Shown: positions 17,376 to 26,569 of the stretch, one piece after another
Layout: every line of letters begins with the position of its first letter
Numbering within the stretch: position 1 is the stretch's first letter
From: Pseudomonas canadensis
GTDB lineage: Bacteria > Pseudomonadota > Gammaproteobacteria > Pseudomonadales > Pseudomonadaceae
Direction of reading: 5' to 3'
Length of the DNA stretch: 64,000 nucleotides
Assembly: GCF_000503215.1 (NCBI RefSeq)
Contig: NZ_AYTD01000017.1
Location: 186,001-250,000, forward strand
Program-made: the position numbers and the translations under genes
Notes under the pieces: model-generated
Told to the model about the DNA's origin: nothing
The model's input: the letters and a program-made list of their open reading frames with translations, nothing else
The model's database searches: none

Positions 17376-17927
17376 TCAGGCTTTGCGCCCCAGCATACGA
17401 ACCAGGGTCGCATCACGATCGATAAAGTGGTGTTTCAACGCAGCCACGCCGTGCAAGCCGGCGAAGACCACCAACACCCAAGCGAGGTACAGATGCACCA
17501 GGCCGGCGTTATCTGCCTGGTCCGGTAGTCCGGAAACCACAGCAGGAATCTCAAACAGGCCAAACACCGGGATACCGACACCGTCTGCGGTGGAAATCAG
17601 GTAACCGGCGATCATCACGGCAAACAACCCGAGATAAAGGAACCCGTGGCCGAAGGCAGCGCCGATACGGGTCATGCGGCTGTAGCTGGCCAGCGGTGGC
17701 GGCGGCGGGCTCACCAGGCGCCAGACAATACGCACCAGCATGATGGCGAACAGCGTGATGCCAATGCTCTTGTGCAAGTCCGGCGCGTCTTTGCGCCAGG
17801 CGCTGTAATAGTCAAGACCGACCATCCACAGGCCCAGGGCGAACAAGCCAAACACCACCAGGGCCACGCCCCAGTGCAAAACCATGCTGACCCAACCATA
17901 GCGGGCCGGTGAATTGCGTAACTGCAT
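17376..17927 (-). CDS. Cytochrome b561
   Basis: A 183-residue inner-membrane dihaem protein with four hydrophobic helices. Histidines suitable for haem lie in SMVLHWGVAL (helix 1), DLHKSIGIT (loop/helix 2), LVHLYLAW (helix 3 to 4) and GLHGVAALKHHFIDRD. Bacterial b561 proteins move electrons between quinol and periplasmic or soluble acceptors; some are linked to superoxide. It is the first gene of the b561-yceI unit, with a 32-bp gap to yceI. Confidence 0.9.
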   Translation of the reverse strand: MQLRNSPARYGWVSMVLHWGVALVVFGLFALGLWMVGLDYYSAWRKDAPDLHKSIGITLFAIMLVRIVWRLVSPPPPPLASYSRMTRIGAAFGHGFLYLGLFAVMIAGYLISTADGVGIPVFGLFEIPAVVSGLPDQADNAGLVHLYLAWVLVVFAGLHGVAALKHHFIDRDATLVRMLGRKA

Positions 17928-18199
17928 GTACTTAATCCCGTAGTAGTGCGCCCAAGACTAGCGATTTACCTATCGAATTAAAGCGGAAAATTTCGCTTTG
18001 AAATATCGAGAAATACGATCTTGAGGGTATGAAGCGTAAATTAACATCGGATTAAGGACTATCCAGAAGAAACGTGACAGACCGTCCTGCCTTTACCGTC
18101 AATTCATAGGTAATGGCTTGTGACACAGCCATGCATTGCATAGGCTTGCGCGATTGTTTTACCTGCGCCCGCCGCAGGACCGCTTCGAGGAGATCACCG

Positions 18200-19606
18200 A
18201 TGGGCTTGAACAACCAGTGGATGCAACGCGACCTTGCGGTGCTGTGGCATCCCTGCACCCAGATGAAAGACCACCAGCAACTGCCGCTGATCCCGATCAA
18301 ACGCGGTGAAGGCGTGTGGCTGGAAGACTTCGAAGGCAAGCGCTACCTCGATGCCGTCAGTTCCTGGTGGGTCAACGTGTTTGGCCACGCCAACCCGCGC
18401 ATCAACCAACGCATCAAGGACCAGGTCGACCAACTGGAACATGTGATCCTCGCCGGTTTCAGCCACCAGCCGGTGATCGAGCTGTCCGAGCGCCTGGTGC
18501 AAATGACGCCTGAAGGCCTGACCCGCTGCTTCTATGCCGACAACGGCTCGTCCTGCATCGAAGTCGCGTTGAAGATGAGCTTCCACTATTGGCTCAACCG
18601 CGGCCTGCCGAATAAAAAGCGCTTCGTCACCCTGACCAACAGCTACCACGGCGAAACCATCGCCGCGATGTCGGTGGGCGACGTGCCGCTGTTCACCGAG
18701 ACCTACAAGGCGCTGCTGCTCGACACGATCAAAGTGCCAAGCCCCGATTGCTACCTGCGCCCCGAAGGCGTGAGCTGGGAAGACCACTCGCGCACGATGG
18801 CCCAGGTGATGGAACAGACCCTCGCCGAGCACCACGACACCGTCGCCGCCGTGATCATCGAACCGCTGATCCAGGGTGCCGGCGGCATGCGCATGTATCA
18901 CCCGGTGTATCTCAAATTGCTGCGCGAAGCCTGCGATCGCTACGGCGTGCACTTGATACACGACGAAATCGCCGTAGGCTTCGGTCGCACCGGCAGCATG
19001 TTCGCCTGTGAGCAGGCCGGCATCCGCCCGGACTTCCTGTGCCTGTCCAAGGCCCTCACCGGCGGTTACCTGCCGTTGGCCGCCGTAGTCACCACCGATG
19101 ACGTGTACGACGCGTTCTACGACGACTACCCGACCCTGCGCGCCTTCCTGCACTCCCACAGCTACACCGGCAACCCGCTGGCGTGTGCGGCAGCATTGGC
19201 GACCCTGGATATCTTCGAAGAAGACAACGTCATCGAGAACAACAAGGCCCTGGCCCAGCGCATGGCCACCGCCACCGCGCACCTGGTGGACCATCCGCAC
19301 GTGTCGGAAGTGCGCCAGACCGGCATGGTGCTGGCTATCGAAATGGTGCAGGACAAGGCCACCAAGACCGCCTACCCCTGGCAGGAACGCCGTGGCCTGA
19401 AGGTGTTCAAGCACGCCTTGGAACGCGGCGCACTGTTGCGGCCTCTGGGCAGCGTCGTGTACTTCTTGCCGCCCTATGTGATTACGCCGGAGCAGATCGA
19501 CTTCCTCGCCGAAGTAGCCAGCGAAGGCATCGATATCGCCACCAATAGCAAAGTCAGCGTCGCCGTTCCAGACAATTTCCACCCCGATTTCCGCGACCCA
19601 GGCTAG
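18200..19606 (+). CDS. bioA: Adenosylmethionine-8-amino-7-oxononanoate aminotransferase
   Basis: A 468-residue PLP enzyme of the class III aminotransferase fold that converts KAPA to DAPA in biotin synthesis with SAM as amino donor. The start at 18200 (MGLNNQWMQRDLAVLWHPCTQM) has GAGGAGA upstream and begins like known BioA; W-H-P-C-T-Q-M is family-typical. LIHDEIAVGFGRTG holds the PLP-contacting aspartate, and Lys284 in LSKALTGGYLP is the Schiff-base lysine. It is slightly longer than E. coli BioA. It is separate from any bioBFHCD cluster, as usual in Pseudomonas. Confidence 0.95.
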   Translation: MGLNNQWMQRDLAVLWHPCTQMKDHQQLPLIPIKRGEGVWLEDFEGKRYLDAVSSWWVNVFGHANPRINQRIKDQVDQLEHVILAGFSHQPVIELSERLVQMTPEGLTRCFYADNGSSCIEVALKMSFHYWLNRGLPNKKRFVTLTNSYHGETIAAMSVGDVPLFTETYKALLLDTIKVPSPDCYLRPEGVSWEDHSRTMAQVMEQTLAEHHDTVAAVIIEPLIQGAGGMRMYHPVYLKLLREACDRYGVHLIHDEIAVGFGRTGSMFACEQAGIRPDFLCLSKALTGGYLPLAAVVTTDDVYDAFYDDYPTLRAFLHSHSYTGNPLACAAALATLDIFEEDNVIENNKALAQRMATATAHLVDHPHVSEVRQTGMVLAIEMVQDKATKTAYPWQERRGLKVFKHALERGALLRPLGSVVYFLPPYVITPEQIDFLAEVASEGIDIATNSKVSVAVPDNFHPDFRDPG

Positions 19607-19614
19607 CCCCCTTT

Positions 19615-19696
19615 GTGGGAGCCGGCTTGCCGGCGATGAGGCCTTTACGCCTTGCAGCGAGCTTACAGCCGCCATCGCCGGCAAGCAGGCTCCTAC
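19615..19696. repeat. REP doublet between bioA and rsmE
   Basis: Near-perfect 23-bp arms at 19615-19637 and 19674-19696 with a 36-nt spacer, directly after the bioA stop and ending 38 bp before the rsmE start. One arm has a single substitution. Confidence 0.9.
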
Positions 19697-19734
19697 AGGA
19701 ATTTGTCATCGCTCCCATTTTCCAGAGAACAGAA

Positions 19735-20454
19735 ATGAGACTGTCCCGTTTTTTCACCGACACCCCGCTGAGCATTGGCGATCACGAACTGCCGGAAGCC
19801 CAGGCGCACTACATCAGTCGTGTACTGCGCATGGGCGAAGGTGACGCCGTGCAATTGTTCGACGGCTCCGGCCAGGAGTTCCGGGGCAGCTTGCTGGAGG
19901 TCGGCAAGAAACGCGTTAGCGTGCAACTCACTGAAAGCTTCGCTGGCCAGACCGAGTCGCCGCTGCATATCCACCTCGGCCAAGGCCTGTCCCGTGGCGA
20001 GCGCATGGATTGGGCGATTCAGAAAGCCACCGAACTGGGCGTCAACGCCATCACGCCGATTTTCAGCGAGCGCTGCGAAGTGCGCCTCAAGGACGAACGC
20101 GCCGACAAACGCCTGCTGCACTGGCGCCAGGTGGCGATCAGCGCCTGCGAGCAATGCGGGCGCTCCACGGTGCCGGTGATTCACCCACCGCTGCTGCTGG
20201 CGGACTGGTTGAAACAGACCGAAGCGGACTTGAAGCTGGTGCTGCACCCGGTGGCCGAGCCGATGGTCAGTCACGCCAAGCCTTCCAGCCTGGCCTTTCT
20301 GATCGGCCCTGAAGGTGGGCTGACCGATAATGAAGTCGACAGCGCCCAAGCCGCCGGCTACCACGCCGCCCGCCTCGGCCCGCGGGTGTTGCGTACCGAG
20401 ACGGCGCCGGTGGTGGCGTTGGCAGTCGCCCAACAGTTGTGGGGCGACTTCTAG
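19735..20454 (+). CDS. rsmE: 16S rRNA m3U1498 methyltransferase
   Basis: A 239-residue SPOUT-class methyltransferase that methylates U1498 in the decoding region of 16S rRNA using SAM. The start at 19735 (MRLSRFFTD) removes an in-frame run through the upstream REP. The N-terminal PUA-like part is followed by the trefoil-knot domain with FLIGPEGGLTDNEV and LGPRVLRTETAPVVAL, the SAM-binding knot loops. It is the last core gene before the dgu block. Confidence 0.94.
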   Translation: MRLSRFFTDTPLSIGDHELPEAQAHYISRVLRMGEGDAVQLFDGSGQEFRGSLLEVGKKRVSVQLTESFAGQTESPLHIHLGQGLSRGERMDWAIQKATELGVNAITPIFSERCEVRLKDERADKRLLHWRQVAISACEQCGRSTVPVIHPPLLLADWLKQTEADLKLVLHPVAEPMVSHAKPSSLAFLIGPEGGLTDNEVDSAQAAGYHAARLGPRVLRTETAPVVALAVAQQLWGDF

Positions 20455-20457
20455 GGT

Positions 20458-21360
20458 TTATTCCACCGGGTCACTGACCGGCTTGGCAATGATCGCCTTC
20501 AACTCGCTGGTCATCGGGAATTCCAGGTTCAGGCCCTTGGGCGGAATCGGCTGTTCAAACCAGCGCTGGTAAATCCCGTTGATCTCGCCACTGCGGTACA
20601 GGTCGGCGAGTGTTTCATTGACCACCGCCAGAAACTGCGGGTCGTCCTTGCGCACCATGCAACTGTAGATTTCCCGCGATTGCTCCTCGCCCACCACGAC
20701 CCAGTTGTGTGGGTCCTTGGCCTTGGCGCGCTCGCCGTAGAGCAACGCGTCGTCCATGTAGAACGCCACAGCGCGGCCGGTTTCGAGCATCTTGAACGCT
20801 TCGCCGTGGTCCTTGGCGCTGATCACGAACATGTTGGTCTTGTGCTCGGCGTTGTAACTCTTGAGGAAGCGCTCGTTGGTGGTGCCCGCGGTGGTCACCA
20901 CGTTCTTGCCTGCCAGGTCGGGAAAGCCTTTGATGCCGCTGTCCTTGGCCGTGAGCAATTGCCCCTTCACGTAGATAAACCCGTAGGAAAACGCCACCTG
21001 CTTCTGCCGCTCGGCGGTCACGCCGGTGGAGCCGCATTCCAGGTCGACGGTGCCATTTTGCACCAAGGGGATACGGGTCTGGGACGTCACCAGGTTGTAC
21101 TTCACATTGAGCTTGGCCACCCCGGTTTTCTGCTGGATGCGCTCGACGATCTTGTTCGCCAGCTCCACCGAATAGCCCATGGGCTTGCCACTGTGATCCC
21201 CCACGTAGGAAAACGGCACCGACGCATCGCGATAGCCCAAGGTTATGGACTTGGCGCTGGCGATCTTGCCCAGCGTGCCGTCCAGCGGCACTTGATTCGC
21301 ATGGGCCTGCGCGCCCAGCAAAAGCCCCAGGGTGCAGCCGGTCAACAGGATCTTTTTCAT
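20458..21360 (-). CDS. dguC: Periplasmic amino-acid-binding protein, DguC-like
   Basis: A 300-residue periplasmic binding protein of the glutamate/aspartate (GltI/AatJ-like) type with a signal peptide (MKKILLTGCTLGLLLGAQAHA). IVERIQQKTGVAKLNVKYN, QTRIPLVQNGTVDLECGSTG and AFYMDDALLYG are typical ligand-lobe segments. With the RidA gene, the FAD dehydrogenase gene and the divergent LysR gene it has the layout of the dguRABC locus of P. aeruginosa for D-Glu/D-Gln use. There the DguC-type protein is a periplasmic binding component that influences induction. No transporter genes follow. Confidence 0.75.
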   Translation of the reverse strand: MKKILLTGCTLGLLLGAQAHANQVPLDGTLGKIASAKSITLGYRDASVPFSYVGDHSGKPMGYSVELANKIVERIQQKTGVAKLNVKYNLVTSQTRIPLVQNGTVDLECGSTGVTAERQKQVAFSYGFIYVKGQLLTAKDSGIKGFPDLAGKNVVTTAGTTNERFLKSYNAEHKTNMFVISAKDHGEAFKMLETGRAVAFYMDDALLYGERAKAKDPHNWVVVGEEQSREIYSCMVRKDDPQFLAVVNETLADLYRSGEINGIYQRWFEQPIPPKGLNLEFPMTSELKAIIAKPVSDPVE

Positions 21361-21385
21361 TGTTATTCTCCGTTGGTCTTTGAAG

Positions 21386-21736
21386 TTATTGACGTACTGC
21401 GATCACACTGATTTCCACCAGCACACTCGGTCGCGCCAGTTCTGCTTGCAAGGTGGTGCGCGTCGGCGCCATGCCGGGCGACAGCCAGGCTGACCACTCG
21501 TCGTTCATCGGCGCAAAACCTGCACCGATGTCTTTCAGGTAAATCGTCGCGTTGAGCAGGTGATCCTTGTCGCTGCCCGCCTGGGCCAACAGCGCATCGA
21601 TCTTGGCCAGCACTTCGCGGGTCTGCGTGGCCACATCCTGGCCATCGCCGGGCACTTGGCCCGAGAGAAACACCAGGTCCTTGAAAATGGCCGCGCCACT
21701 CAGGCGTTCATTGCTGCTGATTCGGGTGATGGTCAT
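21386..21736 (-). CDS. dguB: RidA family enamine/imine deaminase, DguB-like
   Basis: A 116-residue RidA (YjgF/YER057c/UK114) protein. The start at 21736 (MTITRISSNERLSGAAIF) fits the family. It keeps ELARPSVLVEI, whose arginine is the carboxylate-binding residue of RidA enzymes, and LNATIYLKDI. RidA hydrolyses reactive 2-imino acids made by amino-acid dehydrogenases, which fits its place directly beside the D-amino-acid dehydrogenase gene (10 bp gap). Confidence 0.85.
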   Translation of the reverse strand: MTITRISSNERLSGAAIFKDLVFLSGQVPGDGQDVATQTREVLAKIDALLAQAGSDKDHLLNATIYLKDIGAGFAPMNDEWSAWLSPGMAPTRTTLQAELARPSVLVEISVIAVRQ

Positions 21737-21746
21737 CGGTGCATCC

Positions 21747-22970
21747 TCATGCAGCGCGGGGCGCAAGGCCCTGCATATCAATGGAAGGGGCGCGCTGGCT
21801 GATCAGCTCGGCCAGCAGTTGGCCGCTACCGCAGGCCAGGGTAAAACCGAGAGCGCCGTGGCCAAGGTTCAGCCACAGGTTGCGGCAAGTGCTGGCGCCA
21901 ATCAGCGGTACGCCAGTCGGGGTGGCCGGGCGCATACCGGCCCACTCCACCGCATGGGTGTAATCGCCCGCCAGTGGAAAGGTCTCCAGAGCCTGACGTT
22001 TCATCAACGCAAGGCGCTTGGGTTCAAGGCGGGCGTCGAAGCCGACGATATCCACCATGGCCGCGACCCGCAGTTGCTCACCAATACGCGCGTAGACGAT
22101 CTTGCGGTCGTAATCGGTGATGCTCACATTCGGCGCCTGATGTTGCATGCCAATCGGCACGCTGAGGCTGTAGCCCTTGAGCGGGTACAGCGGCAACGGC
22201 ACCCCCAACTCGGCGCTGCGATACCCGGCCGCCAGCACCAGATGCTCGACCGGCATGACCTCATCGCCCAACTCGATGGCCTGCACCACTCCGCCAGCCT
22301 GACGAATGCCGGTGACCTTGCGACCCAGCAAAAAGCGGCATCGTCCCGACGCTTCCAATCGCGCCGCCAACTGCTGGCAGAACGCATGACAATCACCGAC
22401 CTCCTCATTGGGCGTGTAGATCCCGCCGACAAAACCACCGCCCGCCAGCGCGGGTTCCAGGCGTGCGCAATCGGCGCCCGAAAGCACTTGCTGTTGCAGG
22501 ATATCGGCGACCTTGCTGCGCGCCAGTTCAAAAGAGCCGGCATTGCGAAAGGTCACCAGCTTGCCGTTGCGCCGCCAATCGAAGCCATCCAGGTGATCTT
22601 CGTCACGCCACTGTTGCAAGGTGTCCTGGCTCAGGGATGCCAGGCGCAGCAGGTGAGCGGCATTGCGTTTGTTCACCGAGCCACGGCAGGCACCGAGAAA
22701 CGCCGCCATCCAGCGCCACTGTTGCGGGTCGAGACGCGGGCGCAGCTTCAAGGGAGAGTCTCCTCGCAACAACCAACCAATGGCTTGCAGCGGCACACCG
22801 GCATCGGCCAGTGGCGCGACGTAGCGATAAGACAGCTGCCCACCGTTGGCAAAGCTGGTCTCGCTGCCCAGGGTCTGGCGCGCATCGATCACCGTCACCT
22901 CATGACCTGCACGCACCAACGCATAGGCGCTGGCCAGACCAATCACTCCCCCCCCGATGATGCACACCAT
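21747..22970 (-). CDS. dguA: FAD-dependent D-amino-acid dehydrogenase, DguA-like
   Basis: A 407-residue DAO/DadA-type flavoprotein. The N-terminal Rossmann motif VCIIGGGVIGLASAYAL begins right after the ATG at 22970; a TTG start eight codons earlier is possible. The C-terminal GMRPATPTGVPLIGAS and NLWLNLGHGALGFTLACGSG close the FAD site, as in DadA. The neighbours (RidA, periplasmic binding protein, LysR) point to the D-glutamate dehydrogenase DguA rather than the alanine-specific DadA, which normally sits with dadX. It is first in the operon, 108 bp from the divergent regulator. Confidence 0.8.
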   Translation of the reverse strand: MVCIIGGGVIGLASAYALVRAGHEVTVIDARQTLGSETSFANGGQLSYRYVAPLADAGVPLQAIGWLLRGDSPLKLRPRLDPQQWRWMAAFLGACRGSVNKRNAAHLLRLASLSQDTLQQWRDEDHLDGFDWRRNGKLVTFRNAGSFELARSKVADILQQQVLSGADCARLEPALAGGGFVGGIYTPNEEVGDCHAFCQQLAARLEASGRCRFLLGRKVTGIRQAGGVVQAIELGDEVMPVEHLVLAAGYRSAELGVPLPLYPLKGYSLSVPIGMQHQAPNVSITDYDRKIVYARIGEQLRVAAMVDIVGFDARLEPKRLALMKRQALETFPLAGDYTHAVEWAGMRPATPTGVPLIGASTCRNLWLNLGHGALGFTLACGSGQLLAELISQRAPSIDMQGLAPRAA

Positions 22971-23078
22971 TGCCGCCACCCGCCGTTGAATCAAGAGGCC
23001 CCAAGCCTAGAGGCAGGTGACAGGCCGCCGACAATGAATAAAGATGGCTCACCTATAAACAAAGGTTATGGACTTGCC

Positions 23079-23981
23079 ATGCGCTTGCGTCATATCGAAA
23101 TCTTCCAGGCCATCCGCCAAACCGGCTCCGTCAGCGCCGCCGCGCAGTTGCTGCACGTGTCGCAACCGGCAGTGACCAAGGTGTTGCAACACGCCGAATT
23201 GCAGCTGGGCTTCCCCCTGTTCCTGCGGGTACGCGGCAAATTGCAGCCCACCCCGGAAGCCCTGGCGCTGGAAAGCGAAGTGGAGAAAGTCACCGAAAGC
23301 CTGCAAGGGGTGCGGCGCCTGGCCAAGAGTCTGCGCCGTGCGCCAGGCCAGAGCGTACGCATTGGCGCGATCCCGGCGCTGGCCCTCTCGTTGCTGCCAC
23401 CGGCGATTCTGGAATGGAAGCGCGACTATCCGGAGATGGCCTGCGAGCTGTCCAGCGACCACAGCCGCGAGTTGGTGCAAAAGCTGCTGATGCGTGAAAT
23501 CGACCTGGCGCTGACGCTCAACTTCTCCGGGCATCCGGGTTTGACCACGCAGGTGCTGGCCAACGGTGTGCTGGTGGCGCTGGCATCCAAAGGCTATTGG
23601 TCCGACGCCGAGCTGAGCCAGCCGCTACCCCTGGCGGACCTGGCAGGCACCGCATTGATTGGTCTTTCCAGCGCCGATCCGCTGGCGGCGAAACTCGACA
23701 GCTACCTGGAAAACGTCGACCCACCGCCGCGGGTGACAATCTCCGTACAAACCTACTCCCTGGCCCGCGCCATGGTGGAGTCCGGCGCCGGCCTGACGGT
23801 GATCGACCCCTTTACTGCCCTCGGTGCCTCGACAGCCACCACGTGCATCCGCACACTCACGCCGCCGCTGCCGATTACCCTATACGCCCTCACCCGCGCA
23901 GATGAACCACCGCCGCACATGCTGGCCAATCTGCTGCAGATTTTTGGCCACCGAGCCCGTGAGCTTCTGGAGCGTTTATAG
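23079..23981 (+). CDS. dguR: LysR-family regulator, DguR-like
   Basis: A 300-residue LTTR with a helix-turn-helix at residues 3-60 (LRHIEIFQAIRQTGSVSAAA) and a C-terminal effector domain. The ATG at 23079 is chosen because the huge upstream in-frame extension is the antisense of dguA/dguB. It is divergent from dguA and probably its activator. A T-N11-A palindrome with ATAA/TTAT arms at 23055-23069, just before this start, is a possible LysR site. The gene overlaps the 3' end of the convergent TrhA-like gene by 6 bp. Confidence 0.78.
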   Translation: MRLRHIEIFQAIRQTGSVSAAAQLLHVSQPAVTKVLQHAELQLGFPLFLRVRGKLQPTPEALALESEVEKVTESLQGVRRLAKSLRRAPGQSVRIGAIPALALSLLPPAILEWKRDYPEMACELSSDHSRELVQKLLMREIDLALTLNFSGHPGLTTQVLANGVLVALASKGYWSDAELSQPLPLADLAGTALIGLSSADPLAAKLDSYLENVDPPPRVTISVQTYSLARAMVESGAGLTVIDPFTALGASTATTCIRTLTPPLPITLYALTRADEPPPHMLANLLQIFGHRARELLERL

Positions 23982-24593
23982 GACGTAATGCATGATCGCC
24001 ACGAAGTGCAGCAAACTCCCACCGATCACAAACAAATGCCAGATCCCATGGGAATGCCGCAGACGGTCCTCCAGGGCAAAGAAGATGATGCCAACGGTGT
24101 ACAACACCCCGCCCGAGGCCAACCAGATAAACCCCGCCGTGCCCAAGGCGGCGAGTAGCGGCTTGACCGCCACCAGCACGATCCAGCCCATCACCGCGTA
24201 AATCACGATCGACAGGATGCGCGCCTCGGAGCGCGGCTTGATCTCCTGCAGGATGCCAATCACCGCCAGCCCCCACACGATGCCAAACAGCGTCCAGCCC
24301 CACGGCCCTCTCAAGGTCACCAGGCAGAAAGGCGTGTAACTGCCGGCGATCAGCAGGTAGATCGAAAAGTGATCAACCTTTTGCATGATCTCTTTTCGAC
24401 GCCCACGCACGCTGTGGTACACCGTGGACGCGCTGTACAGCACCATCAGCGTAAAGCCGTAAATCGCCACGCTGACGATCTTCCAGGGGCTGCCGTCCAG
24501 GCTTGCCACTACCAACATCCATACGGCGCCAATACACGCCGCGACTGCACCGAGCAAATGGCTCCAAGCGTTGAATCGTTCCCCGTGGTACAT
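23976..24593 (-). CDS. TrhA/hemolysin III (PAQR-like) membrane protein
   Basis: A 205-residue inner-membrane protein with seven hydrophobic segments. The start at 24593 (MYHGERFNAWSHLLGA) has a strong AGGAGGT in front. The PAQR/HlyIII signature is complete: an early Asn-x-x-(Ser)-His, YHSVRGRRKEIMQKVDHFSIY with the metal-ligand His and Asp, and HSHGIWHLFVIGGSLLHF with the C-terminal histidines. Bacterial members have been linked to membrane-energetics homeostasis rather than true haemolysis. It sits between two LysR genes and looks independent of both. Confidence 0.88.
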   Translation of the reverse strand: MYHGERFNAWSHLLGAVAACIGAVWMLVVASLDGSPWKIVSVAIYGFTLMVLYSASTVYHSVRGRRKEIMQKVDHFSIYLLIAGSYTPFCLVTLRGPWGWTLFGIVWGLAVIGILQEIKPRSEARILSIVIYAVMGWIVLVAVKPLLAALGTAGFIWLASGGVLYTVGIIFFALEDRLRHSHGIWHLFVIGGSLLHFVAIMHYVL

Positions 24594-24737
24594 GTGCCGC
24601 TGACCTCCTGTAACCGTTAAGGGCTGATGGGCAAGCGTCCAGCCTTGCGCATAAGAGTGCAAGTGGCGTGTGACGTTCCGGGGACGGCGCGCGGTTTTGC
24701 GGGCACAATCGAGGGTATTCGAACAAGAGCCACGGCC

Positions 24738-25652
24738 ATGCTGATCGACGAAGAATTCACCCTCAAAAAGCTCGAGATCTTCCTGGCGTTCATGCGCACC
24801 GGCAACCTGGCCCGCGCTGCCGCCGAGCTGCAAACCAGCAACGTCAGCGTGCACCGCGCCATCCATTCCCTGGAAAATGCCCTGCGCTGCCCGCTGTTCA
24901 AGCACGAAGGGCGCAACCTCACGCCGCTGGAAAGCGCCTACGTCTTGGAAGAACGCGCACAGAAGCTGGTGGCCGATGTGGTCGACAGCGTACGCCTCAC
25001 CCGCGAAGCGGCCGGCTTCTCGGCCGAACGCTTCAAGCTCGGCTCACTGTACTCGCTGACGGTGAAGACCGTGCCGCAGCTGATCATGGGCCTGAAGATC
25101 CGCCGCAGCGAACTCAATATCGACCTGATCCTGGGCTCCAACTTCGACCTGCTCTACAAGCTCAAGAACATGGAAGTGGACGCGATCCTCATCTCCCTCG
25201 ACGAGCACGCCAACGACCCGGACTGCGAACAGATTGCCTTGTTCTCCGACGACATCTTCCTCGCCACCCCGGCGGATTCACCGTTCGACCGCGATCAACA
25301 GATCGACCTGGCGGATGTGCGCGACGCAACCTTCATCACCCTCACCCAAGGCTTCGCCACACACCAGGATGGCAATCGCGTGTTCAAGCAGGCGGGGTTC
25401 GAGCCGAAGGTGGCGATGCAGGTCAATGACATCTTCACGCTGTTGAGCATGGTCAGTTCAGGCGTGGGTTATGCGCTGTTGCCGGGCAGGATCGCGGCGG
25501 TGTATGAAAACCGTGTGAAGTTGATACCGCTGCAACCCCTGTACCGGTTGCAGCAGCATATTGGCGTGGTGTTCCTGAAGGCCAAGGAGCGTGATCCGAA
25601 CTTGCTGGCGTTGTTGGCGGAGTGTCGGATGTATGCCAATCGGCAGGGTTAG
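24738..25652 (+). CDS. mdcR: LysR-family regulator, MdcR-like (malonate utilisation)
   Basis: A 304-residue LTTR. The HTH is MLIDEEFTLKKLEIFLAFMR onward with NVSVHRAIHSLENAL as recognition helix. The effector domain includes LILGSNFDLLYKLKNMEVD and LLSMVSSGVGYALLPGR. The sequence agrees with my memory of MdcR proteins encoded next to Pseudomonas mdc operons. Here it is convergent with madM, but about 2 kb of low-G+C sequence separates the two gene ends. The start at 24738 fits MdcR; an in-frame run from 24627 overlaps the trhA-like promoter. Confidence 0.68.
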   Translation: MLIDEEFTLKKLEIFLAFMRTGNLARAAAELQTSNVSVHRAIHSLENALRCPLFKHEGRNLTPLESAYVLEERAQKLVADVVDSVRLTREAAGFSAERFKLGSLYSLTVKTVPQLIMGLKIRRSELNIDLILGSNFDLLYKLKNMEVDAILISLDEHANDPDCEQIALFSDDIFLATPADSPFDRDQQIDLADVRDATFITLTQGFATHQDGNRVFKQAGFEPKVAMQVNDIFTLLSMVSSGVGYALLPGRIAAVYENRVKLIPLQPLYRLQQHIGVVFLKAKERDPNLLALLAECRMYANRQG

Positions 25653-25730
25653 AGCATTTTCGATAACGCTACTTAGCAGACCTGACACAGGTGCGTCGAC
25701 ACGGGTTAGACCCTGAAGGCTCCCCACAAA

Positions 25731-25923
25731 TCTACTCCAAGCTCTTCGTCTGATAATGCACCTCATCGCGCAGGGCTTTCTCCAATATTTCCAAGCATTC
25801 TCGACCACCAAAATCTGTGCAACTACGCCAATAGTCCAAGCCTAGCCGCCACAATGAAAGTACCCGTTTCGCCTTGAACCTGTTGATTTGATAGCGCGGC
25901 TCCAAGTCACTCTCCCAAGCCTA
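25731..25923 (-). pseudogene. Possible 3' remnant of an unknown gene
   Basis: On the minus strand a frame is open for about 63 codons and ends in TAG at 25731-25733. It has no ATG; an in-frame TAG at 25921-25923 blocks it upstream. The reading has ordinary protein composition (WESDLEPRYQINRFKAKR, then GLDYWRSCTDFGGRECLEIL). I do not recognise the family. It may be the tail of a truncated gene. Confidence 0.25.
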
Positions 25924-26164
25924 GAACCTGGTTAAAAAGATGAGATTTGGCTAGCGCAGCAATTAACAAGCACACATCTATGCGCTTTTGTGCATTTGCT
26001 TCGATGCAGACTAAAACCCAACTTCAAGTGCTCACTTTTCACATTTCGGAAGCCTTCTATGATCTGCACGAGCAGCTTATAAAGCTCGACTTTTTTGCTG
26101 GACTCCACTCACTTTGTGTCAGATTGCTTGCCAGCAAACACAGCTCTCGCTCACATCTGGCGGA

Positions 26165-26491
26165 TTACCGCCTGAGTTTGCTTTTAGCAATTGATCCCGT
26201 GACTCGTTGAGGTTTACGGCCCTTGGCAGAGTGTCGTACGCAGTACAAATCGATGGTGCGGGGATAGGCCTGACTTGGCATGAAGCGCCCGAATACAGTC
26301 AGTGTGAGACGACGGCCATGCAGTAACGATCTGACACAACTCATCAGCATCGTCAGACGACGAGAATGGATCGAGGGCGGCGTTTGAGCGAGCGCTCTGT
26401 ATAAAAATCGGATGATCTGCACGATTCGGAATCTTAGTTGTGTGTGGTGAAAACCAGGGTACCGATGCATACAAACCTCTTCAACATCCAC
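26165..26491 (-). pseudogene. Decayed IS4-type transposase fragment (tentative)
   Basis: The minus frame encodes CVRSLLHGRRLTLTVFGRFM (about 26280-26340), which resembles the N-terminal 'LL.GRRLTLT.LGR' segment of IS4-family transposases, preceded by RRLTML. The expected KR.DRLLGN and the whole DDE domain are missing; the frame ends in unrelated basic sequence. No flanking inverted repeats were found. It is probably the scar of an old insertion. Confidence 0.35.
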
Positions 26492-26569
26492 AACCTATTC
26501 ACTTAATGCAATAAAAATCAACCACTCAGGATCAGGACGGAGCTGACAACAACTGCGTTTGAGATGCAG

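Noticed and set aside
21567..23078. In-frame upstream extension of the dguR frame (about 500 codons)
   Set aside because: It is the antisense of dguB and dguA; the LysR domain begins at 23079.
25947..26210. 87-codon plus-strand ORF in the low-G+C island
   Set aside because: No ribosome binding site, no domain, and overlap with the possible transposase remnant on the other strand.
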